DNA of 64,000 nt, taken from NCBI RefSeq assembly GCF_003034915.1, contig NZ_PZJX01000038.1:1-64000 (forward strand), in the 5' to 3' direction. The notes under the pieces were generated by a model. It was not told where the DNA came from and searched no databases. It saw only the letters and a list, made by a program, of their open reading frames with translations. Below are positions 42,797 through 51,363 of the stretch, piece by piece; position 1 is the first letter of the stretch, and each line of letters begins with the position of its first letter. The position numbers were made by a program, and so were the translations under genes. The stretch is from Mesorhizobium helmanticense. GTDB lineage: Bacteria; Pseudomonadota; Alphaproteobacteria; Rhizobiales; Rhizobiaceae.

Positions 42797-44230
42797 ATGA
42801 AACATGAACTTGGAATGAGTCTTGCCGCATTGGCAGTCGGCCTGATGACCAGCGTAATGCCTGCAAAGGCCGATTTCTGGTCGGACGCCGGTGCAAAATA
42901 CAAGGGTGTCACGCTGCACGGCGTGACCGAAAGCACCCCGCCTTCGAACTATATCAAGGACGTTCTCGCCCCCGCTTTCGAGAAAGCGACGGGCATCAAG
43001 GTGGAAATCGAGACCACGTCCTGGGACCAGATGTACGACAAGGCGATCAAGGACATGGAAGCCAAGACCGGCATCTATGACATGGTCTATATCGAGCAGG
43101 ATATCATCTATGCCTACCTTGCCCGGGACTTCCTGGTCGACATCACGAAATCCCTCAAGGACGATCCGTCACTGAAAGCGCCGGATTACGATGAGACGCA
43201 TTTCACGACATTTGCGAATTATTTCAAGAATGCCGACGGCGATCTTTTCGGCATTCCGATGGAAGCCTTCATCAAGCTCTATTTGTACCGGACCGATCTC
43301 TTCAACGATCCGGCGATCAAGGAAGCGTTCAAGAAGGAAACCGGCAAGGACCTGGTGCCGGCAAAGACCCATGAGGAATATACGCAGATCGCGGAATTCT
43401 TCACCAAATGGGGCAAGGACCACAGTCTGGAACTGTGGGGCACCACCGCGCAGGCGAGTACCGGCCACCCCGCTTCATGGTATGAGTTCTTCGAATCCGT
43501 CGCGCCCACTTTCGGCGTCTACAACTGGGGTATCGACGCTTCGAAAAACTACTCTGCGTCGGTCGCCAATGGCGGCACGATGAACAGCGACAAGGCAAAG
43601 GCGGCACTCAAATACTGGCTGCATCTGCGCGACATCGCCCCGCCGGAATCGCCGGCCAGCACCTGGACCGAAGTTGCCACCACCTTCGCGGCGGGGCGCG
43701 CGGCACAGGGCTTGGTCTATGGCGAGAACGCAGCATGGATTGCCGCCGACGCGGAGAAATCGAAGGTCGTGGGCAATGTCGGCGTTGCGCTGCCGCCGCT
43801 GGAGCCCGGCGTCATGGAGGATGCAGAGGCCGGCAAGGGCTATATCGGCTATTATGACGGCGGCGCCTTTGGCCTTCCAATCACCTCGAAGAACAAGGAA
43901 GCGTCGCTGCTGTTCCTGCAATATATCGGCCAGGATTCGGTCCAGGGCGATTGGGCGGTGGCCGCACCCCGCATCACCAACACGGCAACCTACGACGATC
44001 CGAAAGTCATCGAGATGGATAAGAAGCTCAACGGCTACTACACCATGCTCAAGAACGACGGAAAGCTGTTTGCCGGCGCTCCGCCCTATCCGTTCCATGC
44101 GCAGGTGCGCGAAGCAACGGCGCCGATCTTCTACAAGATCCTGTTGGGCGAGGTCTCGCCCGACGATGGGCTCGACCAGATGGCTGCGGCCGCCGAGGCG
44201 GAACTGACGAATCTCGGCTACCGCAAGTAG
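42797..44230 (+). CDS. Extracellular solute-binding protein, family 1 (sugar/polyol ABC importer)
   Basis: 477 residues, the usual size for SBP_bac_1 proteins. Signal peptide at residues 1-24 (cleavage after AKA). Mature region has APAFEKATGIKVEIETTSWDQMYDKAIKDM and MVYIEQDIIYAYL, typical of polyol/maltose-type binding proteins in rhizobia. First gene of a six-gene unit with two permeases, a small membrane protein, a polyol-type dehydrogenase and the ATPase. A strong hairpin follows its stop. Likely ligand: a hexitol or ketose processed by the adjacent dehydrogenase and epimerase (inference). Confidence 0.9.
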   Translation: MKHELGMSLAALAVGLMTSVMPAKADFWSDAGAKYKGVTLHGVTESTPPSNYIKDVLAPAFEKATGIKVEIETTSWDQMYDKAIKDMEAKTGIYDMVYIEQDIIYAYLARDFLVDITKSLKDDPSLKAPDYDETHFTTFANYFKNADGDLFGIPMEAFIKLYLYRTDLFNDPAIKEAFKKETGKDLVPAKTHEEYTQIAEFFTKWGKDHSLELWGTTAQASTGHPASWYEFFESVAPTFGVYNWGIDASKNYSASVANGGTMNSDKAKAALKYWLHLRDIAPPESPASTWTEVATTFAAGRAAQGLVYGENAAWIAADAEKSKVVGNVGVALPPLEPGVMEDAEAGKGYIGYYDGGAFGLPITSKNKEASLLFLQYIGQDSVQGDWAVAAPRITNTATYDDPKVIEMDKKLNGYYTMLKNDGKLFAGAPPYPFHAQVREATAPIFYKILLGEVSPDDGLDQMAAAAEAELTNLGYRK

Positions 44231-44247
44231 CAGGGCGAACGCAGATC

Positions 44248-44274
44248 TCGGGCCGCCTTGAAGCGGCGGCCCGA
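44248..44274 (+). terminator. Intra-operon hairpin after the binding-protein gene
   Basis: TCGGGCCGCC and GGCGGCCCGA form a perfect 10-bp stem with a 7-nt loop, followed after a few bases by CTTTTTG. This resembles an intrinsic terminator and would give partial termination, raising binding-protein yield over the permeases. Confidence 0.65.
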
Positions 44275-44355
44275 ATACGCTTTTTGCCGCCTCGCGAAAT
44301 TCCCAGGCCCGAAATTCTTGGGAATATCGTGAAGCGCCTTCCTGGGAGTGGTTTC

Positions 44356-45237
44356 ATGCGATCAAACAGAGTGGGATGGCTGCTGCTCGCCCCGACGATT
44401 GCGATCCTGGGGATCTTCGGCATCGTCCCATTTCTGTACGTGCTCTACGTGGCCCTCCATCAATGGAACCCGTTCGGCGCAAATCCCTATATGGTCTACA
44501 ACGGCGCCAACAATTTTCGTCGCCTCGTGTTCGACAACGAGTTCCTGACCTCGATCGCGTTCACGCTGAAATTCGCCTTCTTCGCCGTTCTGAGCGAGGT
44601 CATCCTCGGCTACTTTCTGGCCCAGCTGTTCATGCGGGAGTTTCCCGGCCGGGGTTTGTTCCGCACGATCCACACGCTGCCTCTGATCGTGGCGCCGATC
44701 GTCGTCGGATCGGTCTGGCGGCTGATGATGACGCCCAGCATCGGCATCATCCCGTATCTGCTGAAATCCTGGTTCGGCTACGACCTCAATATCGGTCGTG
44801 ACGCCACCATGGCCTTTGCGCTCACCGTCATCATGGATATCTGGCACTGGACGCCACTGGTGACGCTGACGCTGCTTGCGGCGCTCGTCTCGCTGCCCAA
44901 GGAGCCGTTCGAGCAGGCCCAGATCGACGGCGCCAACCGGTGGCAGATATTCTGGCACGTCACCTTGCCGATGATCCGCCCGGCGATCCTGGCGACGGTT
45001 TTCATTCGCCTTATGGATGCGCTGCGCACCGTCGACGAGGTGTGGATGCTGACCGGCGGCGGCCCAGGTGCGGCGACACGCTATCTCGGCCTGCACATCT
45101 GGAAGATCGTGTTTCCCAAGACCGACTACGGCTACGGCTCGGCCACTTCGGTCATCGTCCTGTACCTCACTCTGGTGATGTGCTGGCTGCTTTATGTCGC
45201 CCTTGTCGCCCGCCGCGGCCAGAAGAGAGCTTCCTGA
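44356..45237 (+). CDS. Sugar/polyol ABC transporter permease (MalF-like)
   Basis: 293 residues from the ATG preceded by GGGAGTGG; an in-frame TTG at 44284 would add 24 non-hydrophobic residues and lies next to the hairpin, so it is less likely. Six membrane segments and an EAA loop EQAQIDGANRWQIFWHVTLPMI identify a carbohydrate-uptake-1 permease. The stop overlaps the next start by one base (TGATG). Confidence 0.9.
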   Translation: MRSNRVGWLLLAPTIAILGIFGIVPFLYVLYVALHQWNPFGANPYMVYNGANNFRRLVFDNEFLTSIAFTLKFAFFAVLSEVILGYFLAQLFMREFPGRGLFRTIHTLPLIVAPIVVGSVWRLMMTPSIGIIPYLLKSWFGYDLNIGRDATMAFALTVIMDIWHWTPLVTLTLLAALVSLPKEPFEQAQIDGANRWQIFWHVTLPMIRPAILATVFIRLMDALRTVDEVWMLTGGGPGAATRYLGLHIWKIVFPKTDYGYGSATSVIVLYLTLVMCWLLYVALVARRGQKRAS

Positions 45238-46073
45238 TGCGCGCCAACCGCCCCATTCTTTCCATCCTGCTATGGACCTTGCTCAGCCTGGTGACGCTGT
45301 TCCCGATCTATTGGCTGTTCGTGATCTCCGTAAAGCCGGCCGTCGAGCTGTTCACCACGCCAAGCGTGCTGCTCGAAACCGTCTACTGGAAGAACTATGT
45401 CAAGGTTCTCGGCGACGATACGCTGCGCCGCTACATGTTCAACTCCATCATTATCTCGACCGGCAATGCGGTGCTGGTGACCGTCCTGGCGTTCATGGCC
45501 TGCTACGCCCTGTCGCGTTTCGATCTGCCGGGAAAAGAGAACATCTTCTTCTGGACGATCACCAACCGCATGGCGCCGGCCGCTGTCTTCTTGCTGCCCT
45601 TCTTCCTGCTCTTCACGCAGGTCTTCGTCATAGGGGAGTGGAAGCTTTACGACACGCGCACGGGCATGATCCTGCTCTACTGTACCTTCAACCTGCCCTT
45701 CGCCATCTGGACGCTCAGGCCGACGATCGATGCAATTCCCAAGGAATTGGACGAGGCCGCGACCGTCGACGGTGCCACGACCTGGCAAGTGATCCGCGAA
45801 GTGATCTTTCCGCTTGCGAGGCCCGGTCTTGCCGTCACCCTGATCCTGACCTGGGTGTTCGCCTGGAACGAGTTCCTGCTCGCCGCGACGCTCACCAGCT
45901 TCAACGCGCGCACCATCACCACCGGCCTGTCGGAGTATGTGACGACGACCGGGACCGAATGGGGCACGATGGCGTCCATTGCGATCATCACGCTTATACC
46001 GGCGCTGCTGATCTTCTCGGTCGTCCAGCGGCACATCGTGGCCGGCCTGACCTTCGGCGCGGTCAAGGAGTAG
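45237..46073 (+). CDS. Sugar/polyol ABC transporter permease (MalG-like)
   Basis: 278 residues from the ATG in the TGATG overlap with the upstream permease. Six membrane segments and EAA loop DEAATVDGATTWQVIREVIFPLA. Ends GAVKE like other MalG-type permeases (G-x-V-K). Partner of the MalF-like protein in the heterodimeric channel. Confidence 0.9.
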   Translation: MRANRPILSILLWTLLSLVTLFPIYWLFVISVKPAVELFTTPSVLLETVYWKNYVKVLGDDTLRRYMFNSIIISTGNAVLVTVLAFMACYALSRFDLPGKENIFFWTITNRMAPAAVFLLPFFLLFTQVFVIGEWKLYDTRTGMILLYCTFNLPFAIWTLRPTIDAIPKELDEAATVDGATTWQVIREVIFPLARPGLAVTLILTWVFAWNEFLLAATLTSFNARTITTGLSEYVTTTGTEWGTMASIAIITLIPALLIFSVVQRHIVAGLTFGAVKE

Positions 46074-46077
46074 TCCC

Positions 46078-46317
46078 ATGGAACATCTGGTCGATCTCGA
46101 TGCGGTGGATGACGAAGCCAACACCATCGTCGCGAGCCCGCAACGCACCGGTTTCCTGCCGATCGTAACCAACTGGTTCGACCGGGTTTTTGTCGGTATC
46201 TATCTGTTCGTTGCGCTCGAATTGTTCTGGATGAGGTTTCTCGAACAGTCGATCCCATTGTCGGTCTGTCACGTGCTGGCGATCGCGTTGGGTGTGCTGA
46301 TCGTTTGGCGTGGCTAG
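46078..46317 (+). CDS. Small integral membrane protein in the polyol importer operon
   Basis: 79 residues with two hydrophobic stretches (VFVGIYLFVALELFW near residue 38 and CHVLAIALGVLIVW near residue 63) joined by a short basic/acidic turn. It begins 5 bp after the MalG-like stop, so it is part of the operon. I do not recognise a named family. Its position suggests an accessory or stabilising role for the importer. The stop codon TAG is formed by the end of repeat copy C, so the C-terminus may be shorter than its relatives. Confidence 0.65.
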   Translation: MEHLVDLDAVDDEANTIVASPQRTGFLPIVTNWFDRVFVGIYLFVALELFWMRFLEQSIPLSVCHVLAIALGVLIVWRG

Positions 46318-46377
46318 AGCATGATCCCGAAAAGTGGGAACCGGTTTTCGGAACAGATCATGCTCAAACAAAAAGCT
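46314..46377. repeat. Dispersed palindromic intergenic repeat, copy C
   Basis: Begins CTAGAGCATGATCCCGAAAA and contains the complementary TTTTCGGAACAGATCATGCTC, giving a long imperfect hairpin with GGGAACC at its tip. This is the form most often seen in Mesorhizobium genomes. Its left CTAG overlaps the stop codon of the small membrane protein gene. Confidence 0.8.
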
Positions 46378-46423
46378 TAGCGCGCAACGACGATCGAGAG
46401 AGAAGAGGACGGGAAGCAGGCTC

Positions 46424-47467
46424 ATGAAGTCATTGGTGCTGGAAGAAAAGATGAAACTGTCGCTGCGGGATTTCCCGATCGAGCGCGAGGAGGTGCTCGG
46501 CGTTCGTGACGTGCGCATCAAATTGCACACCGTCGGCATCTGCGGCTCGGATGTGCACTACTATACGCATGGCGGCGCCGGCATCTTCCAGGTCAAGGCG
46601 CCGATGATCCTTGGCCATGAGGCGTCAGGCATTGTCGTCGAGACAGGCGCGGAGGTGACGTCGCTGAAGGTCGGCGACCGGGTGTGCATGGAGCCGGGCA
46701 TTCCCGACCCGAACAGCCGCGCGACGCGCATGGGTCTGTACAATGTTGATCCGGCGGTCCGCTTCTGGGCGACGCCGCCGATCCACGGCGTCCTGCGGCC
46801 GACCGTCATCCATCCGGAGAATTTCACCTTCAAGCTTCCCGACAATGTTTCCTTTGCCGAGGCGGCCATGGTCGAGCCACTCGCCGTCGGCATCCATGCC
46901 GCCACCAAGGCGCAGGTGAAGCCGGGCGACATCGCTCTGGTGATGGGCGCCGGGCCGATCGGCCTGGTCACGGCACTGTCGGCGCTGGCGGCGGGCTGCG
47001 CACGGGTCTTCGTATCGGATATCGACGACACCAAGCTCGAGCTCGCGGCGAAGCTCGGCGCCATCACGCCGATCAATGTCGCGCGTCAGGATGTGGCCAA
47101 GGAAATACTTGCGGCAACCGATGGCTGGGGCGCGGAGATCGTGTTCGAATGCTCGGGCAGTCCACGCGCCGCGGCAGGCATTTTCGATCCGCTCTGTCCG
47201 GCCGGCCGGGTGGTGTTCATCGGCGTGCAGATGCATGACATCAACTACGATGTCGGCAAGGCGATGGTGCGCGAAGCGCGCGTCGAGCACGTCTTCCGCT
47301 ACGCACATGTCTTTCCGCGCTGCGTTGCCATGCTGTCTTCAGGCGCGATCGACGTGAAGCCGCTGATCACGCGCACGTTCGAGTTCGAAGATAGCGTTCG
47401 AGCCTTTGAAATCGCCGCATCCGCGCCAAAAGGCGAAGTGAAGATGCAGATTGCCTTGCCGCAATAG
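46424..47467 (+). CDS. Zinc-type polyol/xylitol dehydrogenase (medium-chain)
   Basis: 347 residues, medium-chain dehydrogenase. Catalytic zinc ligands C40 (GICGSDVHYY), H65 and E66 (LGHEASG) are present, and the coenzyme motif is GAGPIGLVTALSAL. The four-cysteine structural zinc loop found in many sorbitol dehydrogenases is missing (EPGIPDPNSRATRMG instead), as in several rhizobial xylitol-dehydrogenase-like enzymes. It should oxidise the imported polyol to a ketose for the epimerase/kinase branch. Start at 46424 has GGAAGCAGG upstream; upstream codons derive from the repeat. Confidence 0.88.
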   Translation: MKSLVLEEKMKLSLRDFPIEREEVLGVRDVRIKLHTVGICGSDVHYYTHGGAGIFQVKAPMILGHEASGIVVETGAEVTSLKVGDRVCMEPGIPDPNSRATRMGLYNVDPAVRFWATPPIHGVLRPTVIHPENFTFKLPDNVSFAEAAMVEPLAVGIHAATKAQVKPGDIALVMGAGPIGLVTALSALAAGCARVFVSDIDDTKLELAAKLGAITPINVARQDVAKEILAATDGWGAEIVFECSGSPRAAAGIFDPLCPAGRVVFIGVQMHDINYDVGKAMVREARVEHVFRYAHVFPRCVAMLSSGAIDVKPLITRTFEFEDSVRAFEIAASAPKGEVKMQIALPQ

Positions 47468-47479
47468 AGGGGATGCGAG

Positions 47480-48541
47480 TTGGCTGAAGTCACCGTCAGG
47501 AACATCGTCAAGCGTTATGGAAGCGTCCAGGTCATCCATGGAGTGAATGTCGACATCGCCGATGGCGAGTTCGTCATCCTCGTCGGCCCGTCGGGCTGTG
47601 GCAAATCCACCTTGCTGCGCATGATCGCCGGTCTCGAAGCCATATCGGGCGGCGAGATCAGCATTGGCGGCCGGGTGGTGAACGATGTCCTGCCGAAAGA
47701 CCGCGACATAGCGATGGTGTTCCAGAACTATGCGCTCTATCCGCACAAGAACGTCGCCGACAACATGGGCTTCTCGCTCAAGATCAAGGGCAGGCCGAAG
47801 GCCGAGATCGAAGCCAAGGTGAAGAAGGCGGCCGAAATCCTCGATCTGGGCAAGCTGCTCGACCGGTTTCCCAAACAGCTGTCTGGCGGGCAGCGCCAGC
47901 GCGTGGCGATGGGACGCGCCATCGTGCGCGACCCGCAGGTCTTCCTGTTCGATGAGCCGCTGTCGAACCTCGACGCCAAGCTGCGTGTTGCCATGCGGGT
48001 CGAGATCAAGGAACTGCATCAACGGCTAGGCACGACGATTGTCTATGTCACCCACGACCAGATCGAGGCGATGACGATGGCTGACAAGATCGTGGTGATG
48101 CGGGACGGCAAGGTGGAGCAGGTCGGCGCACCGCTCGACCTCTACGACAATCCGGGCAACGTCTTCGTCGCCGGTTTCATCGGCTCGCCGGCCATGAATT
48201 TCATCAAGGGCAAGATCGGTTCGAAGGACGGCAGGCAGGTCTTTGTGTCGGATACCGGATCCGTGCTGCCGGTCGAGGCGGGCCGCGCCAAGGATGATCA
48301 GCCAGTCATCTACGGCATACGTCCCGAGCATATCGATATCGCGCCCGACGGCTTGGCGGCAACGGTTTCAGTGCTAGAGCCGACCGGTTCCGAGACGCAG
48401 ATATTCGCCAAATTTGGCGAGGACGCCATTGACGCCATCGTCAAGGACCGGCTGACCGTCCGCCCCGGCGAAGAGGTTAGGCTGAAGATCGATCCGTGCC
48501 GGGTCCACATCTTTGACAGGCAAAGCGGCGCACGCCTGTAA
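47480..48541 (+). CDS. Sugar ABC transporter ATP-binding protein (MalK/UgpC type)
   Basis: 353 residues. Walker A GPSGCGKST near residue 36, signature LSGGQRQRVAMGRAI, Walker B VFLFDEPLSNLDAKLR, switch His VTHDQIEAM, and a C-terminal TOBE/regulatory domain (IYGIRPEHIDIAPDG). The start is TTG at 47480 with GAGGGG seven bases upstream; no suitable ATG exists. It completes the importer that begins at 42797. Confidence 0.93.
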   Translation: MAEVTVRNIVKRYGSVQVIHGVNVDIADGEFVILVGPSGCGKSTLLRMIAGLEAISGGEISIGGRVVNDVLPKDRDIAMVFQNYALYPHKNVADNMGFSLKIKGRPKAEIEAKVKKAAEILDLGKLLDRFPKQLSGGQRQRVAMGRAIVRDPQVFLFDEPLSNLDAKLRVAMRVEIKELHQRLGTTIVYVTHDQIEAMTMADKIVVMRDGKVEQVGAPLDLYDNPGNVFVAGFIGSPAMNFIKGKIGSKDGRQVFVSDTGSVLPVEAGRAKDDQPVIYGIRPEHIDIAPDGLAATVSVLEPTGSETQIFAKFGEDAIDAIVKDRLTVRPGEEVRLKIDPCRVHIFDRQSGARL

Positions 48542-48567
48542 ACTCTTCAGCGTGCCGTCGCTGTCGA

Positions 48568-49644
48568 CTAGGCGGGAAACAGGAATGCGGCGCCCGGATC
48601 GAAAAAGACCCGCCTGTGGCGCGGCGTTGCCTCTTGCGACGCCATGGCGGCAGAGGTCGGCCTGATGTCGATCTCCTGTCCGGCGGCGGTGCGCGCAACG
48701 ATGCGCCGGCGCTCGCCGTAGAAGGCGACATCGACGATCTCGACGGCGAGTTCCGCGCTCGTCGGGCCGCGCTCGAGACGAAAGGCTTCCGGGCGGATCA
48801 TCAGCCTGGTCTTTTGCCCGCTGCTGAAGGCGCCGTTCGCGTTTATGCCAGAGATGAGCGAGCCGTCGGCAAGACGTATGGTCGACGCGCCGTCCTTGGT
48901 TTCCAGATGTTCGGCGGCCAAAAAATTCGAATTGCCGATGAAGCCGGCGACAAAATCGGTCGCCGGCCGCAGGTACAGGTCTTCGCCGGTGCCGGTCTGC
49001 TCGATGCGGCCATCCCTGAACAGGGCGATCCGGTCCGACAGATGCAGCGCCTCTTCCTGGTCGTGAGTGACGTAGAGAATGGTGACGCCGGTCTCGCGAT
49101 GGATGCGGCGGATTTCGGCTTGGATCTCCTCGCGCAATTTCTTGTCGAGCGCCGAGAGCGGTTCGTCCATCAAAAGGATGGGCGGGTCGTAGGCCAGCGC
49201 GCGGGCAAGTGCGACGCGCTGTTGCTGGCCGCCTGACAGCGCGCCCGGCAGCCTTTCGGCGAAGCTTTCGAGCCGCACGAGACCAAGCATGTCGGCGACC
49301 TTGCGCTTGACCTCGGCTTCGGGACGGCGGCGCACGCGAAGCGGGAAGGCGACGTTTTCGGCGACGCTCAGATGCGGAAACAGCGTGTAGCGCTGGAAGA
49401 CCATGCCGATATTGCGCTTGTGCGACGGCACCGCGAGCAGTGACTTGCCTTCCAGCAGGACATTGCCGGAGCTTGGATCCTGGAAGCCGGCGATCGCATA
49501 GAGCGTCGTCGACTTTCCCGAACCAGATGGGCCGAGGAAGGTCAGGAACTCGCCCCTGGGGATGTCCAGCGTCACGTCGTGCACGGCCGTGAAGGCGCCG
49601 AACGCCTTGCGCAATTTGCGAATGGAAAGGAAGGGCTGGGTCAT
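48568..49644 (-). CDS. Spermidine/putrescine-type ABC transporter ATP-binding protein
   Basis: 358 residues from the ATG that overlaps the permease stop (ATGA). Walker A GPSGSGKST, signature LSGGQQQRVALARAL, Walker B ILLMDEPLSALDKKLREE and VTHDQEEAL are present; a TOBE domain follows from about residue 260 (MIRPEAFRLERG). The PotA-type domain plan fits the two permeases and binding protein upstream on the minus strand. Last gene of the cluster. Confidence 0.92.
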   Translation of the reverse strand: MTQPFLSIRKLRKAFGAFTAVHDVTLDIPRGEFLTFLGPSGSGKSTTLYAIAGFQDPSSGNVLLEGKSLLAVPSHKRNIGMVFQRYTLFPHLSVAENVAFPLRVRRRPEAEVKRKVADMLGLVRLESFAERLPGALSGGQQQRVALARALAYDPPILLMDEPLSALDKKLREEIQAEIRRIHRETGVTILYVTHDQEEALHLSDRIALFRDGRIEQTGTGEDLYLRPATDFVAGFIGNSNFLAAEHLETKDGASTIRLADGSLISGINANGAFSSGQKTRLMIRPEAFRLERGPTSAELAVEIVDVAFYGERRRIVARTAAGQEIDIRPTSAAMASQEATPRHRRVFFDPGAAFLFPA

Positions 49645-50441
49645 GTCTGGAACCTTCGACGCAGAAGTGCCGTCACGATCATCAGGGCAAGCGTCAAACC
49701 GACCAGCAGGCTGGAGGCCGCGGCGATAACCGGGCTGAGGTCGGCCCTGAGACTGCCCCAGATCTTGACGGGCAAGGTCTGCAAGGTGGGACTGGCCATG
49801 AAGATCGCCACGACCACCTCGTCCCACGATGCGAGGAAGGAGAAGATCGCGGCGGAGAAGATGCCGATCCGGATCGACGGCAAGGTGATCCTGAGCTTCG
49901 CCTCGAGCGGGCTGGCGCCGCAGACGATGGCTGCGTCCTCGATCGACTTGTCGAAGCCTTCGAGCGCGGTGGCTATCGGGATGATGGCGAAGGGCAGGGC
50001 AAGCACGGTGTGGGCGATGATGAAGCCGATGGTGGTGCCGCCGAGACCAAGGCGGAGGAAGAAGGCGTAGATGGCGATGGCGAAGACCACCACCGGCAAC
50101 ACCATCGGCGTCAGCAGCAGACCACGCAGGATTTCGCGACCACGAAACTGTCCGCGAACCAGGGCAAAGGAGGCGAGAAGCCCGACCACCACGGCAAGCA
50201 GCGCCGTCATCGTGGCGATCCTGGCGCTGGTGAGTGCTGCTTCGAGCCATGACGGATCGGCGAAAAGCTCCTGATACCATTTGAGTGTCCAGCCGGGCGG
50301 CGGAAAGGCCAGCCAGCGCGACGAGCCGAAGGAGAGCAGGACGATGAAGATCACGGGCAACAGCAGGAAGGCGGCGACGAGAGCTGTGAAGCCGAGCAGC
50401 GCAACTTTCAGCCATCCCATGCGGTCATAGTCGAGCAGCAT
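49641..50441 (-). CDS. Spermidine/putrescine-type ABC transporter permease (PotC-like)
   Basis: 266 residues from the ATG next to the preceding stop (TGAAATG). Six membrane segments; EAA loop EDAAIVCGASPLEAKLRITLPSI. The PotC family segment FASWDEVVVAIFMA-like region is visible as SFLASWDEVVVAIF. Confidence 0.9.
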   Translation of the reverse strand: MLLDYDRMGWLKVALLGFTALVAAFLLLPVIFIVLLSFGSSRWLAFPPPGWTLKWYQELFADPSWLEAALTSARIATMTALLAVVVGLLASFALVRGQFRGREILRGLLLTPMVLPVVVFAIAIYAFFLRLGLGGTTIGFIIAHTVLALPFAIIPIATALEGFDKSIEDAAIVCGASPLEAKLRITLPSIRIGIFSAAIFSFLASWDEVVVAIFMASPTLQTLPVKIWGSLRADLSPVIAAASSLLVGLTLALMIVTALLRRRFQT

Positions 50442-50442
50442 T

Positions 50443-51303
50443 TCAGACGCCTCCCGTCGCGCGCCTGACTCCGACAAGGCGCAATTGCAATGCATAGAGC
50501 GCCATGGTGACGACGAGCAGGATGAAGGCGGCGGCGCTGCCGAGACCCCAGTTGAGCAGCGACTGGATCATCTGCGCGATCATTTCGGCAAGCATCATGT
50601 TCGATGTGCCGCCGAGCAGCGCCGGGGTGACGAAATAGCCGAGCGACATGACGAACACCATCAGGCCGCCGGCGGCGACGCCCGGCAGCGAGAGCGGCAG
50701 CAGGATGCGGCGGAATGCCTGGAAGGGGCTTGCGCCGCAAAGTGCGGCTGCGCGAAGCGTCATCGGATCGATCGCCCGCAAGGTACCGACCAGCGGCAGG
50801 ATCATGAAGGGCAGCATGATGTAGACCATGCCGATGGTGACGCCGGTCAGATTGTTGATGAGCGGCAGCGGCTGGTCGATGAGACCTGTCGCCATCAGCG
50901 CCCGGTTGATGACGCCGGTGCGTTGCAGCAGCACCATCCAGGCATAGGTGCGGGTCAAGAGATTGGTCCACATCGACAGGACGATGACGCCGAAGACGAT
51001 CGAGGCGAGGGCCGGCGGCATGATGGCAAGCATCCAGGCGACCGGAAAAGCGACAAGCACGGTGACTGATGTGACGACCGCGGCGACCAGGAAGGTGTTG
51101 AAGAACACCCGCGCATAAGTGCCGTCACCCAGAAGAGCTGCATAATTCTGGAAGCCGGGGGCGGGGTCGGTGACGCTGCGCAAGAGCAGAGCGAGCACCG
51201 GAACGACAAAGAAAAGCCCGATCAGGATCAGCGCCGGCAGCAGGCCGCCGAGGCCTCCCGGCATCCGCAATGTTGCGACGCTTTGCTGCGTTTCCACCGA
51301 CAT
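50443..51303 (-). CDS. Spermidine/putrescine-type ABC transporter permease (PotB-like)
   Basis: 286 residues with six membrane segments and EAA loop LRAAALCGASPFQAFRRILLPLS. It pairs with the PotC-like permease. It is 60 bp downstream of the binding-protein gene. Confidence 0.9.
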   Translation of the reverse strand: MSVETQQSVATLRMPGGLGGLLPALILIGLFFVVPVLALLLRSVTDPAPGFQNYAALLGDGTYARVFFNTFLVAAVVTSVTVLVAFPVAWMLAIMPPALASIVFGVIVLSMWTNLLTRTYAWMVLLQRTGVINRALMATGLIDQPLPLINNLTGVTIGMVYIMLPFMILPLVGTLRAIDPMTLRAAALCGASPFQAFRRILLPLSLPGVAAGGLMVFVMSLGYFVTPALLGGTSNMMLAEMIAQMIQSLLNWGLGSAAAFILLVVTMALYALQLRLVGVRRATGGV

Positions 51304-51363
51304 GGCGACACCTTGGTTACGGAGCGGGATGCCGTCCCGCTCCTTGTCATGAAATGGCGGGCG

